NCBI GenBank assembly: GCA_900545305.1
Contig: UQYD01000042.1
Coordinates: forward strand, 1 to 15,104
Length of the DNA: 15,104 nt
Source of the DNA: an uncultured Eubacterium sp.
GTDB lineage: Bacteria; Bacillota; Clostridia; Lachnospirales; CAG-274
Direction of reading: 5' to 3'
Every line of letters starts with the position of its first letter. The first letter of the stretch is position 1. Below the pieces are notes generated by a model. The model saw nothing but the letters and a program-made list of their open reading frames with translations. It did not search any database and was not told the origin of the DNA. Below, piece by piece: positions 6,684-14,227 of this stretch. Position numbers and translations under genes: made by a program.

Positions 6684-7769
6684 ATGTATTACACATCATT
6701 TTTACCAGACTACAGCGTTGGAGAGGATTGTTATGACGCTGTGCCTAAAATTGCAAAACAATATGGAAAGACTGCCGTTGTCATAGGTGGTAAAACAGCT
6801 ATGAGCAAGGCAAAGCCTTATCTTGATGAAGCTGTAAAGGACAGCGAAATAGAAATTATTGACTATGTATGGTACGGTGGCGATTCTTCTTACGAAAACG
6901 CTCAAATGTTAATAGATAACCCTGTTGTTCAAAAAGCTGATATGATTTTTGCAGTAGGTGGTGGTCGTGCTGTTGATACTTGTAAAGTAGTATTTACAAA
7001 ACTTGACAAGCCATTTTTTACTTTCCCTACTGTTGCATCAAACTGTGCTGCTTGTACAGCAATAGCCGTTATATACAATGCTGACGGAACATTTAAGGAA
7101 TATTTCTATCCTAAATGCCCTTCATATCACACATTTATAAACACAAGAATTATTGCTGACTCACCTGATTCTCTTTTATGGGCAGGTATTGGTGATGCTC
7201 TTTCTAAGGAATATGAAGTTCTCTTTGCTACAAGAGCTGAAGAACTTTTCCACACTACACTTTTAGGTGCTCAGCTTTCAAAGGCTTGTACAGCTCCTTT
7301 AATTGACTTTGGTGCAAAGGCTCTTGAAGATTGTAAGGCTAATAAGGCATCATACGAACTTGAACAGGTTGCCCTTGATATTATTATCAGTACAGGTATT
7401 GTATCTAACCTTACTTCAGGTGGCGAAAAGTATTACTACAACAGCAGTCTTGGTCACGCCTTTTACTATGGCTCAACTGTTATTCCAAAGGCTGAAAAGC
7501 ATCTTCACGGTGAAGTTGTTTCCTTTGGTGTTCTCTGTCTTTTAACTTACGACAATCAGCTTGAAGAAAGAGAAAGAATTATGAAGTTCCACAAAACTAT
7601 TGGACTTCCAACTTGCCTTGCCGATATGGAAATAACTGAAGAAGATATTCCTGCTATTGTAGAAAAGGCATCAACTGTAAGAGAATGGACTTGCGTACCT
7701 TATGCAACTGATAAGGATAAATTTGCAAAAGCTATTCTTGAAACAGACAAGGTAGGCAAAACATTCTAA
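6684..7769 (+). CDS. Iron-containing alcohol dehydrogenase family oxidoreductase (GldA/HcxA-like)
   Basis: This 361-residue cytoplasmic NAD(P)-dependent enzyme is of the group III metal-dependent dehydrogenase fold. The nucleotide-binding loop is GGGRAVDT (92-99). The expected metal ligands are Asp171 (GIGDALSKEYE), His258 (SLGHAFYY) and His275 (HLHGEVVSFG). Overall it resembles glycerol dehydrogenase-like and hydroxycarboxylate dehydrogenase (E. coli HcxA/YbdH) proteins rather than long-chain AdhE types. The substrate, glycerol or a 2-oxo/hydroxy acid, cannot be fixed from sequence. The start is the ATG at 6684, 7 nt after TGGAGG. A longer reading from 6579 would begin inside the promoter and is rejected. 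The gene is monocistronic, with its own promoter, 5' stem-loop and terminator. Confidence 0.9.
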   Translation: MYYTSFLPDYSVGEDCYDAVPKIAKQYGKTAVVIGGKTAMSKAKPYLDEAVKDSEIEIIDYVWYGGDSSYENAQMLIDNPVVQKADMIFAVGGGRAVDTCKVVFTKLDKPFFTFPTVASNCAACTAIAVIYNADGTFKEYFYPKCPSYHTFINTRIIADSPDSLLWAGIGDALSKEYEVLFATRAEELFHTTLLGAQLSKACTAPLIDFGAKALEDCKANKASYELEQVALDIIISTGIVSNLTSGGEKYYYNSSLGHAFYYGSTVIPKAEKHLHGEVVSFGVLCLLTYDNQLEERERIMKFHKTIGLPTCLADMEITEEDIPAIVEKASTVREWTCVPYATDKDKFAKAILETDKVGKTF

Positions 7770-7791
7770 AACAAAATAATACGTCCCTTTT

Positions 7792-7827
7792 AAGTATCTT
7801 CCATTAATTTGGAAGGTACTTTTTTTA
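7792..7827 (+). terminator. Intrinsic terminator of the dehydrogenase gene
   Basis: AAGTATCTTCCA (7792-7803) pairs over 12 bp, with one G.T pair, with TGGAAGGTACTT (7810-7821). The loop is TTAATT and seven T's follow. It lies 23 nt after the stop codon. Confidence 0.92.
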
Positions 7828-7866
7828 TACCATAAATCTCCAATATTGGACTAAGAGTACAACAAT

Positions 7867-7894
7867 TTTGCAATTTACAATGCTAAACTATAAA
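7867..7894 (+). promoter_or_regulatory. Possible promoter of the four-gene envelope operon
   Basis: TTTGCA (7867-7872), a 16-nt spacer and TATAAA (7889-7894) lie about 25 nt before the ATG of the CxxC-repeat protein and after the preceding terminator. The hexamers are only moderate, but some promoter is required here. Confidence 0.45.
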
Positions 7895-7919
7895 AAAAGA
7901 CGAAAGGGAGGTAAAAATT

Positions 7920-8915
7920 ATGTCTGAAAATGATAACAAAAACATTAACAATGAGGAAAATACAAATGTTAATGAAAACAATGAACCAAACACTGAAAAT
8001 ACTGTTAAACAACAGAATGTTTCTAGTAATCCCCAACTACTAAGTGAGGAAGAAGATAGAAAGAAAAAAAGTGTAGAAATGCTGTTGATATTGTTACCTA
8101 TGGTCACCATAGTTATCTTTATTTTCATTGGTTTAATTACTATGACCTGTACTTTTGGTCACAAATGGGGAGAAGATGCAACCTGCGAAACACCTCAAAT
8201 TTGTGAAAGATGTGGTGAAATTGATGAACCTGCTTTAGGTCACGACTGGATTGATGCTACTTGTACTGAACCAAAAACTTGTTCTCGCTGTGGCAAAACA
8301 GACGGCGAACCTTTAGGTCATAAGATTGAAAATCCTACTGTAACAAAGGTGGCAACTTGTACAGAAGCCGGAGAAGAAACCGGTACTTGTTCTGTATGCC
8401 ACCAAGACGTAACTGAAACTATACCTGCTACCGGACATAGCTTAGGTCAATGGGAAATAGGCACACAAGCTACTCTTAATTCAGCCGGAGAAAAAGTTCA
8501 AAAATGTACTGTATGTGGACAGATTATAAACAAAGATTCCTACGAACTTACATATGAGGAAAAACAAGCAATAAGAAAACAGCAACAAGCAGAACAAGAA
8601 CGCCAAAAAAAGCAACAGGAACAGCAGAAGTTAAAAAATTCTTATCCTATTACAATTTTATCACAGGATGTTACCTATAATGATTTCGATAATGAATATT
8701 GTTATGAAATGAAATTTAGAATAAAAAATAATAGTTCTACTGATGCACGCAGTATTACAGTAAGAGGTACATTATGTGACAGCAGTGGAGCAGAAATAAC
8801 ATCTGGAAAGGCATATATATTTGATTTACCAGCATCTCAATCGAAAGAAGCTGAAGTTCATGTTTGGGATTCAAGAAGTGGCTTACACTTTACAAACCTT
8901 GAAATTGTTAGTTAA
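7920..8915 (+). CDS. Single-pass membrane protein with Cys/His zinc-ribbon-like repeats
   Basis: This 331-residue protein has no assignable function. Residues 1-45 are polar, rich in Asn and Glu; one transmembrane helix spans about 53-78, preceded by DRKKK, which favours an outside C-terminus. Residues 81-201 form four repeats of the pattern H-x-W...ATC...C-x2-C...LGH. Repeats 1 and 2 are C-x5-C-x2-C (Cys89/95/98, Cys115/121/124) and repeat 3 is C-x9-C-x2-C (Cys147/157/160). Repeat 4 keeps only Cys196 and Cys199. Residues 210-240 are a Gln/Lys/Glu-rich probable coiled coil. Residues 241-331 look like a small extracellular beta domain of the FxLYD kind. Such repeats are common in surface proteins of gut Clostridia. 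AAAGGGAGGT precedes the ATG by 7 nt. It is first in an apparent four-gene operon. Confidence 0.8.
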   Translation: MSENDNKNINNEENTNVNENNEPNTENTVKQQNVSSNPQLLSEEEDRKKKSVEMLLILLPMVTIVIFIFIGLITMTCTFGHKWGEDATCETPQICERCGEIDEPALGHDWIDATCTEPKTCSRCGKTDGEPLGHKIENPTVTKVATCTEAGEETGTCSVCHQDVTETIPATGHSLGQWEIGTQATLNSAGEKVQKCTVCGQIINKDSYELTYEEKQAIRKQQQAEQERQKKQQEQQKLKNSYPITILSQDVTYNDFDNEYCYEMKFRIKNNSSTDARSITVRGTLCDSSGAEITSGKAYIFDLPASQSKEAEVHVWDSRSGLHFTNLEIVS

Positions 8916-8963
8916 TAATAAAATTATTAATTTACACTTTTCATAAATCAGGAGGTACGACTT

Positions 8964-9272
8964 ATGAACACAAAATTATTAGAAAACGAAACTTTAATCA
9001 GAGAAGGAAGTGCAACCTACTTTAACTCTCGTCTTGGAGCCCTTGGTTCAAGTGCAGGGGGCAAACTTTACTTAACCAATCAGCGATTGTTATTTGAAGG
9101 TCATGGATTTAATGTTGGACGAGAAGCCGTTGTACTATACATTAATGACATTATAAATTGTAGCACAGGTTTTCCTAATACCTTAACAGTTCTCAATAAC
9201 AGAAATGAAGAATACAAGTTTTCAGTATCTAAAAAGAAAGACTGGCAAAGTGATATAACTAAATTATTATGA
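8964..9272 (+). CDS. Small GRAM/PH-like domain protein
   Basis: At 102 residues, this protein is almost entirely one domain. The core reads GGKLYLTNQRLLFEG (32-46), then a hydrophobic strand VVLYINDIINCS, then LTVLNNRNEEYKFSV. This strand pattern is typical of bacterial GRAM or PH-like domains, which in other systems bind lipids or membrane-associated proteins. There is no signal peptide or transmembrane helix, so it should be cytoplasmic. The ribosome site is AGGAGG, 8 nt before the ATG. It follows the CxxC-repeat gene by 48 nt and its stop codon is within 10 nt of the next start, so co-expression is likely. The ligand is unknown. Confidence 0.8.
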   Translation: MNTKLLENETLIREGSATYFNSRLGALGSSAGGKLYLTNQRLLFEGHGFNVGREAVVLYINDIINCSTGFPNTLTVLNNRNEEYKFSVSKKKDWQSDITKLL

Positions 9273-9282
9273 GGTGATGATT

Positions 9283-9858
9283 ATGTTAAAAAAAGTTAAA
9301 ACAGCATTTGCTCTATTAATGGTTACACTTGTTTTATGCTCTTGTAACAACAGTGGAACAAGTTCCAATACCACTACACAGGCTGAAAATACTGTCAGCT
9401 ATGAAGCCTTTGTAAAAGACGATGTAATGTACATAAGAGATGACAAAGGTAATGCCTATGAGTACAATGACGGCATATATACTGATGACGATACAGGAGA
9501 AGAATACATATATGTTAACAGCCTTAATACCTTCGGTGGTAAAGTTGACGAAATACGTAAAGAATACAATTTAACTGCCGATGTTACCGATATGGATAAA
9601 AGAATGGAAGAAATAAATAAATTAGATGAAAAAAATACAGAACGCAAAGGTTATAGAATTCCTTTATCTCTTTTATATTTTGATTCCAATGCAAATCAAT
9701 ATTATTTTGAGGCAGATGTTCTTGGCAACAAAAATTATTACCCTGAAAACGGTATTTACTCATACTTCTATAATGATGACCCTGAAAACTCTTATTATAT
9801 TTTTGCCAAAGACGGTACAAGAATAAGTTTTAAAAGTATAGAAGATATAACAGAATAA
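9283..9858 (+). CDS. Secreted lipoprotein of unknown function
   Basis: This is a 191-residue protein. The start MLKKVKTAFALLMVTLVL leads to a lipobox L-C-S-C with Cys21 as the lipidation site, so the mature protein should be tethered to the outer face of the membrane. A Ser/Thr/Asn linker follows, then an acidic, Tyr-rich domain with sequences such as DDVMYIRDDKGNAYEYNDG, suggesting small beta hairpins. No known enzyme motif was seen. The ATG at 9283 is preferred over GTG 9274 and ATG 9277 because GAGGTGA (9271-9277) is then correctly spaced as the ribosome site. That site begins inside the stop codon of the GRAM gene, so the genes are coupled. Confidence 0.8.
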   Translation: MLKKVKTAFALLMVTLVLCSCNNSGTSSNTTTQAENTVSYEAFVKDDVMYIRDDKGNAYEYNDGIYTDDDTGEEYIYVNSLNTFGGKVDEIRKEYNLTADVTDMDKRMEEINKLDEKNTERKGYRIPLSLLYFDSNANQYYFEADVLGNKNYYPENGIYSYFYNDDPENSYYIFAKDGTRISFKSIEDITE

Positions 9859-9873
9859 AAAGGAGTGGTTTTT

Positions 9874-10254
9874 ATGTTAAAGAAATTATCAGCAGTAATT
9901 TTAGCAACAGCAATGACAATAAGCTTTGGAGTAAATACTTTTGCTTACAGCAATATGTACTCATCTAACAGCAATATACCTGATTTTTCAGAAGTAACAA
10001 ATGCACAGCTTTTACGTAAAAATTATGATTCAGGAGCTACTGTTTATCTATATTCAGTGCCTTTAAATGGTGACCCCAGCTGGCTTTACAAATACATAAA
10101 GACTTTAACTGACAATGGATATGAAGCATATGCAAGTGACTTTTTTACTGAAGGTAGAAGCAATATTGGCATAGGTCTATACAACGCAAGCAAAGGCTTA
10201 TATGTAAATATGTTCATTTCAGAATACGGTGTAACTTTAATAATAGGTAAATAA
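9874..10254 (+). CDS. Small secreted protein of unknown function
   Basis: This is a 126-residue protein. An N-terminal signal peptide (LKKLSAVILATAMTISFGV) has a likely cleavage after TFA, at residue 24. The mature domain is about 100 residues. Its middle, SWLYKYIKTLTDNGYEAY, looks like a helix, and it ends in beta strands (NIGIGLYNAS, GLYVNMFISEYGVTLIIG). No family was recognised. AGGAG (9861-9865) lies 8 nt before the ATG at 9874; an upstream in-frame GTG overlaps this ribosome site and is rejected. It is the last gene of the four-gene run and is followed directly by a strong hairpin. Export by the Sec route is likely. Confidence 0.78.
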   Translation: MLKKLSAVILATAMTISFGVNTFAYSNMYSSNSNIPDFSEVTNAQLLRKNYDSGATVYLYSVPLNGDPSWLYKYIKTLTDNGYEAYASDFFTEGRSNIGIGLYNASKGLYVNMFISEYGVTLIIGK

Positions 10255-10258
10255 AGAC

Positions 10259-10296
10259 ATAGGGACTAAATTCTAGTTTATGAATTTAGTCCCTAT
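10259..10296. terminator. Hairpin between convergent genes (bidirectional terminator)
   Basis: ATAGGGACTAAATTC (10259-10273) pairs perfectly over 15 bp with GAATTTAGTCCCTAT (10282-10296) around an 8-nt loop. Short T-rich tails occur on both strands. It lies 4 nt after the stop of the small secreted protein and 23 nt past the stop of the kinase gene, so it can serve both. Confidence 0.8.
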
Positions 10297-10319
10297 ATTT
10301 GCCGTTTTACTGTTATTGT

Positions 10320-11933
10320 TTATGCCATCTTCTCTGTTATAACACCATTACTTGGTACATACAGAGTTGAATATTCATTACAATATATAGAACCTTTATA
10401 ATTGCCACCTACTTCAAACATACTTCCTGCTGATGTAGTTATTACTTCTTTATAAGTATAAAAACCTTTTTCAGAAGTATGTTCCACAAGTTTAAGGCTA
10501 TTCCAATTGTGTACAATATAAGGTTCTGAACCGTTTCCGTAATCTACACTAACAGGATTACCTTCCTCATTAATAGATTGAGCAGCGTCTGTAAAGTTTA
10601 CAAAAATGTCTGTATTTCCGTCACCATTGTAATCGGTGAAAAATATATAGGCATTAAATCCGTGATTATTGGGGTTCTGGCAATTTTTAAGCTGTACATC
10701 TGAAAAGCTCATTGACAAACTGTTTTTATGCCCTAAATTATCACTTAAATTTACTGTTAAGTTTGATTTATTTTTAATACACTCTACTGTAACATAGGCA
10801 TTATTCATAGCTATACTACAGGTTTTGTGGGTTTCATTTTTAAGCATTTCCATACAATCTGCACTTGTTGGAGTTTTTAAACCACTGTAATAAAGTTTGG
10901 CATTTCCCGATTTTATTACATTTACATTTTTATAATTTACACTTTGTGGTTTGCTTGTTGTGCTTTTATTCTGCTGTACAGCTTTAGGCTGTGAATTTTG
11001 TGCAACAGCCTTGTTTTCTGTAGAAACTGTATTTTGAGATGAAACCTTTGTTGTTTGCTCCTCAGTTTGCAACACGGTAGTTGTCTGTGTAGCCGTTGTA
11101 TATTCAGTAGTTGTATCAGCTATTGTAATGTCAGTAGTTGTTTGTTCTGTATGTAGTTCAACTTTATTATGGTTATTTTTAAGTACAATAATTAAAGCCA
11201 AAACAAAAATCAATGTTGTTACAACAGAAAAACTTATACCATATTTACTTATAATTACTGCCCTTTTCATTTCAGATACTGAATTGTATCTGTCTTTAGG
11301 GTCAAAAGATATAGATTTTGAAACAATCTTTTTCAAATTACATTTAATGTTGTTAGCTTTTATTAAAGCTTCTATTGTTTTACCTATAGAGTATATATCG
11401 GAGCGAAAATCTGTTTGCTGAAAGCCATATTGTTCCGGAGATGCAAAGCCTTTCGTACCGAACTGTGTAGTATCTGAATCCAAAATTTCAGAATGAAATC
11501 TGGCAATACCAAAATCTATTAAATATGCTCTATAATCTCCAGTGATTATAATATTTGAAGGCTTTATATCTCTATGTATAATGTTAATACTGTGTAAGTC
11601 TTTTACACTTAACAAAAGTCTGTCTATTAATTTATACAAAATTGACTTTGTTAAATTAACAGAGTCTGCTGTATGACCTAAAATATATTCTTCTATGACA
11701 ATGGTATTTTCACCGTCATAGAAAACTTCATAAATTTGAGGTGTATTTCTTACACCTTTATTTTTAATAGTGTTGAATAATTCTAACATATTAGAATTTT
11801 CATAAACTCTTTTAATATACAATTTATTGTCAAGAGAAGATTGAGTTAAATAAATATTACAGTTATTGCTAATATGTATTTTTTCTTTTTCCACATATAG
11901 TGACAGTTTATATTTATCTGTTTCTGTTAGCAT
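10320..11933 (-). CDS. Transmembrane Hanks-type Ser/Thr protein kinase
   Basis: This is a 537-residue protein. The kinase domain (about 15-225) has Lys41 (KLYIKRV), a probable alpha-C Glu51, HRDIKPSN with catalytic Asp122, the DFG motif at Asp140, GTKGFASPE (159-167) and Asp179. A normal glycine-rich loop is absent: residues 18-35 contain no glycine. One transmembrane helix (about 232-251) leads to a Thr/Gln-rich linker (260-340) and an extracellular domain (345-537) with DYNGDGNTD (434-442), a calcium-loop-like motif. The architecture is that of a receptor kinase sensing something outside the cell, but it lacks PASTA repeats. It is divergent from an HTH gene, a pairing that recurs in Clostridia. 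AAGGAGG lies 12 nt before the ATG, a rather long spacing. The signal sensed and the targets are unknown. Confidence 0.9.
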   Translation of the reverse strand: MLTETDKYKLSLYVEKEKIHISNNCNIYLTQSSLDNKLYIKRVYENSNMLELFNTIKNKGVRNTPQIYEVFYDGENTIVIEEYILGHTADSVNLTKSILYKLIDRLLLSVKDLHSINIIHRDIKPSNIIITGDYRAYLIDFGIARFHSEILDSDTTQFGTKGFASPEQYGFQQTDFRSDIYSIGKTIEALIKANNIKCNLKKIVSKSISFDPKDRYNSVSEMKRAVIISKYGISFSVVTTLIFVLALIIVLKNNHNKVELHTEQTTTDITIADTTTEYTTATQTTTVLQTEEQTTKVSSQNTVSTENKAVAQNSQPKAVQQNKSTTSKPQSVNYKNVNVIKSGNAKLYYSGLKTPTSADCMEMLKNETHKTCSIAMNNAYVTVECIKNKSNLTVNLSDNLGHKNSLSMSFSDVQLKNCQNPNNHGFNAYIFFTDYNGDGNTDIFVNFTDAAQSINEEGNPVSVDYGNGSEPYIVHNWNSLKLVEHTSEKGFYTYKEVITTSAGSMFEVGGNYKGSIYCNEYSTLYVPSNGVITEKMA

Positions 11934-11950
11934 TTTACACTCTCGCCTCC

Positions 11951-11979
11951 TTGCAGTAATTGTAAATTTATACTATAAT
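11951..11979 (+). promoter_or_regulatory. Promoter of the HTH/secreted-protein operon
   Basis: TTGCAG (11951-11956), a 17-nt spacer and a perfect TATAAT (11974-11979) give a start near 11986, 20 nt before the HTH gene. The -10 is part of the palindrome TATAATTATA (11974-11983), shared with the kinase promoter on the other strand. The -35 abuts the kinase ribosome site. Confidence 0.75.
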
Positions 11980-12006
11980 TATATTTTGAAAGGAAGATAA
12001 AGTCAA
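11978..12006 (-). promoter_or_regulatory. Promoter of the kinase gene, overlapping the HTH promoter
   Basis: On the minus strand, TTGACT (12006-12001), a 17-nt spacer and a perfect TATAAT (11983-11978) give a start near 11971. The -10 overlaps that of the opposite promoter by 2 bp. The -35 covers the first base of the HTH start codon, and the spacer contains the HTH ribosome site. Polymerase cannot occupy both promoters together. Confidence 0.8.
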
Positions 12007-12443
12007 TGAAAAAGACAACTGATGAGTTGCTGAACCATATTAAAAATGTATTATCCATAGAAGATTTTTTAAAGGATAATAACGCCGAATATTTTAATAT
12101 AACTGCTGACCAATACTTGAGAAAACTTCTCAATGAAAAGGATTTAAAAGTAAGTCAAATTTCTGTCAATTCTTGTCTTGGGGACTACGTCTATAAAGTT
12201 TTTAACGGAAGTAGAAAAGCTAATAGAGATGTTTATATAGCCATAGGAATAGCTATGAAACTTACATATAATGAATTACAGCTTTTACTAAGGCTGGCAA
12301 AATATTTAATGCTTGACCCTAGAGATAGGAGAGATTCTATCTTTCTTTACGCCATTTCAAAACAATTAACTGTAATGGAAACAAACGATATACTTTTTAA
12401 TTGTGGTAATGAAATATTAGGTAAAATTTCAGAACACAAATAA
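12006..12443 (+). CDS. Helix-turn-helix protein partnered with the kinase
   Basis: This 145-residue cytoplasmic protein has a variable N-terminal part (1-45), then an XRE-like HTH at about 47-97. The HTH segments read KVSQISVNSCLGDYVYKVFN and GSRKANRDVYIAIGIAMKLT, followed by NELQLLLRLAKY. A C-terminal part follows with DPRDRRDSIFLYAISKQLTV and METNDILFNCGNEIL. This layout matches a clostridial family often encoded next to Hanks-type kinases, where it is a plausible regulator or substrate; the recognition is from memory of the pattern. AGGAAG precedes the ATG by 9 nt. It shares overlapping promoters with the kinase gene and is followed after 17 nt by the secreted protein. Control of its own intergenic region is likely but not shown. 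Confidence 0.82.
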   Translation: MKKTTDELLNHIKNVLSIEDFLKDNNAEYFNITADQYLRKLLNEKDLKVSQISVNSCLGDYVYKVFNGSRKANRDVYIAIGIAMKLTYNELQLLLRLAKYLMLDPRDRRDSIFLYAISKQLTVMETNDILFNCGNEILGKISEHK

Positions 12444-12460
12444 CATAGGAGGAATTGCCT

Positions 12461-13375
12461 TTGAAAAAAGTCTTATTTATAATAGGTATTTTCGTGCTTT
12501 TGAACTTAAACATTGTGTATGCAGCCAATGATTCAACAGCTGTTGTTGTAAACAATACTGCTATTGACAAAGGTGGCAAAATGTTTAACGGCAAATTTTT
12601 AATTCCTGCCAGAAGTGCTTTTGAAGCAATGGGAGCTGACATAATATGGAACAACAACACAAAAGTCCTTACAGCTACAAAAAATAACTCAACTGTTTCT
12701 ATAAAATTAGGCAGTAGCAAAATAACAGTAGACGGACTTGAAAAATCAATGGAACATATAACCGTTATATATGACGGTAATTTGCTTATGCCGGCAAAAA
12801 GTATAGATGGACTTTTTAACTATACATCTGCTTTTGATGAAGTAAATAATATTATGTTTTTCTCCCCTAAAAACTATACTTACATATGCTCTATTATGCC
12901 GTCTATAGGTGTTCCAAAGGTAATAAAAAACATAAGTAGTGTTTATACTACCTATCCGGAAATTGTAAAAAATGCCCCAGCTGCTATTACTTTCCGTAAT
13001 GTAACAGGACTTATAGCAGATTATCCTGCAAATCCATTTCCTCAAGCCTCAAAAATATATAATGTATCCTGCAACAAAAGCAGTCATTTAATAAAAGACC
13101 TTGACGGAGATAATATTCCTGAGCTTATAATAAGCTACTCTGACAATAATGGGATAGCTGACGATTATATTGTCTATACTTGCAAAAACGGTAACATATA
13201 TTATTGTGGAAACATAAGAAATGTCCTTGACTGTGGACCAAGTGATGAACTAAAATTTTATGACGGCTATTCAGGTGTATTTGTATATGACTATAGAATA
13301 GGTGGCTATATGCAAGTAGTACTGAATAACACTACTCTTTCTCGTGGTACCAGCTATGTTCCTAGTAATAAATAA
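12461..13375 (+). CDS. Secreted protein with copper amine oxidase N-like (stalk) domain
   Basis: This is a 304-residue protein. A signal peptide (KKVLFIIGIFVLLNLNIVYA) ends near residue 21. Residues 23-135 show the pattern of the Cu_amine_oxidN1 domain seen in many clostridial surface proteins, with LIPARSAFEAMGADIIWNNN (47-66), a second LLMPAKSIDGLF (108-119) and short beta repeats. It is not an amine oxidase. The C-terminal part includes KDLDGDNIPELIISYSD (212-228), an FG-GAP or calcium-loop-like motif, and ends in YVPSNK. The start is TTG at 12461, 8 nt after AGGAGG; the TTG at 12455 would sit too close to that ribosome site. It forms an operon with the HTH gene. A role with the kinase ectodomain is inferred. 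Confidence 0.8.
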   Translation: MKKVLFIIGIFVLLNLNIVYAANDSTAVVVNNTAIDKGGKMFNGKFLIPARSAFEAMGADIIWNNNTKVLTATKNNSTVSIKLGSSKITVDGLEKSMEHITVIYDGNLLMPAKSIDGLFNYTSAFDEVNNIMFFSPKNYTYICSIMPSIGVPKVIKNISSVYTTYPEIVKNAPAAITFRNVTGLIADYPANPFPQASKIYNVSCNKSSHLIKDLDGDNIPELIISYSDNNGIADDYIVYTCKNGNIYYCGNIRNVLDCGPSDELKFYDGYSGVFVYDYRIGGYMQVVLNNTTLSRGTSYVPSNK

Positions 13376-13390
13376 ACCCAATTTAAAACA

Positions 13391-13426
13391 AAAAGGTATC
13401 TCCTTAATTATCGGGAGATACCTTTT
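13391..13426. terminator. Bidirectional terminator between convergent operons
   Basis: AAAAGGTATCTCC (13391-13403) pairs perfectly over 13 bp with GGAGATACCTTTT (13414-13426) around a 10-nt loop. Plus-strand reading ends in TTTTAT and minus-strand reading in TTTTTGTTTT. It serves the secreted-protein gene on the plus strand and the EFR1 gene on the minus strand. Confidence 0.88.
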
Positions 13427-13478
13427 ATAGTTAATCGGAAAATATAAATACAATAACTTAATATTATCAAGCTATAAA

Positions 13479-14204
13479 TTATATATACAGTGTATTTTCT
13501 TTTGGCTCACTACAAACCATTTTCAATTTTTCTGTAACAGCATTAACAATAGCACTGTTCAATTTTCTAGCATTTTCAGGACAGACAGCCACACACCTCA
13601 TACAGCCTATGCACTTTTCCTTATCTGTTTCCTCCAGAGAAATAATAGCACCAACAGGACAGTTTTCAACACAGACACCACATTTTGTACAATTCTTATT
13701 TGCCCTAGGATAATCCGGCATACTCCCAATTTCCTTATAAGGATAATTGCCTACTATTTCAACACCAATTTTTCCACTTTCTATTTTCTTGTTTATTTTT
13801 TCTTTAAATATATTCAACTGTTCAATGTCACTTTTATTAGGTCTACCCTCTCCTATTGTGTTGGCAATAGAATGTTGAGCTATCGCCCCTATTCCTGCCA
13901 CCACTTTAAAACCTATTTTTTCTGACGTATTCTTTAGTTCCAACAAAGCATCATCAAACTCTCTATTGCCATAAACAGCTACAACAACAGCTTTTGCACC
14001 ATTACCCTTAATTTCACTTAATCTCTCAATGAATACCTGTGGAACTCTACCATAATATACCGGTGCAAGTATGTAACAGACATCTTCACTCTTAAAATTC
14101 AGCTCTTTTCCACTTAAAGTAAAATCAATTAAGTCATTACACAGTATTTCAGCAACTGTCTTTACTCCACCTGTAGGACTAAAATATATAGCCTTTTCTC
14201 CCAT
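13479..14204 (-). CDS. EFR1-type flavodoxin/ferredoxin fusion protein
   Basis: This 241-residue cytoplasmic electron-transfer protein has an N-terminal flavodoxin-like domain with the FMN phosphate loop FSPTGGVKT (8-16), strands YILAPVYYGRVP and KAVVVAVYGNREFDD. The C-terminal domain has two 4Fe-4S motifs: Cys172/175/178/182 (CTKCGVCVENCP) and Cys198/201/204/208 (CIGCMRCVAVCP). Such fusions are common in anaerobic Clostridia, and their redox partners are mostly unknown. The ATG follows AGGAGGAG by 5 nt. It is the last gene of a three-gene operon, 23 nt after the TIGR04076-type gene. All eight Cys ligands are present. Confidence 0.92.
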   Translation of the reverse strand: MGEKAIYFSPTGGVKTVAEILCNDLIDFTLSGKELNFKSEDVCYILAPVYYGRVPQVFIERLSEIKGNGAKAVVVAVYGNREFDDALLELKNTSEKIGFKVVAGIGAIAQHSIANTIGEGRPNKSDIEQLNIFKEKINKKIESGKIGVEIVGNYPYKEIGSMPDYPRANKNCTKCGVCVENCPVGAIISLEETDKEKCIGCMRCVAVCPENARKLNSAIVNAVTEKLKMVCSEPKENTLYI

Positions 14205-14227
14205 TGTATCTCCTCCTAAACAAATTT

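Noticed and set aside
8912..8930. Inverted repeat TTAATAAT/ATTATTAA after the CxxC-repeat gene
   Set aside because: It is only A and T, short, with no T-run after it. It is expected by chance in such AT-rich DNA and is not a terminator.
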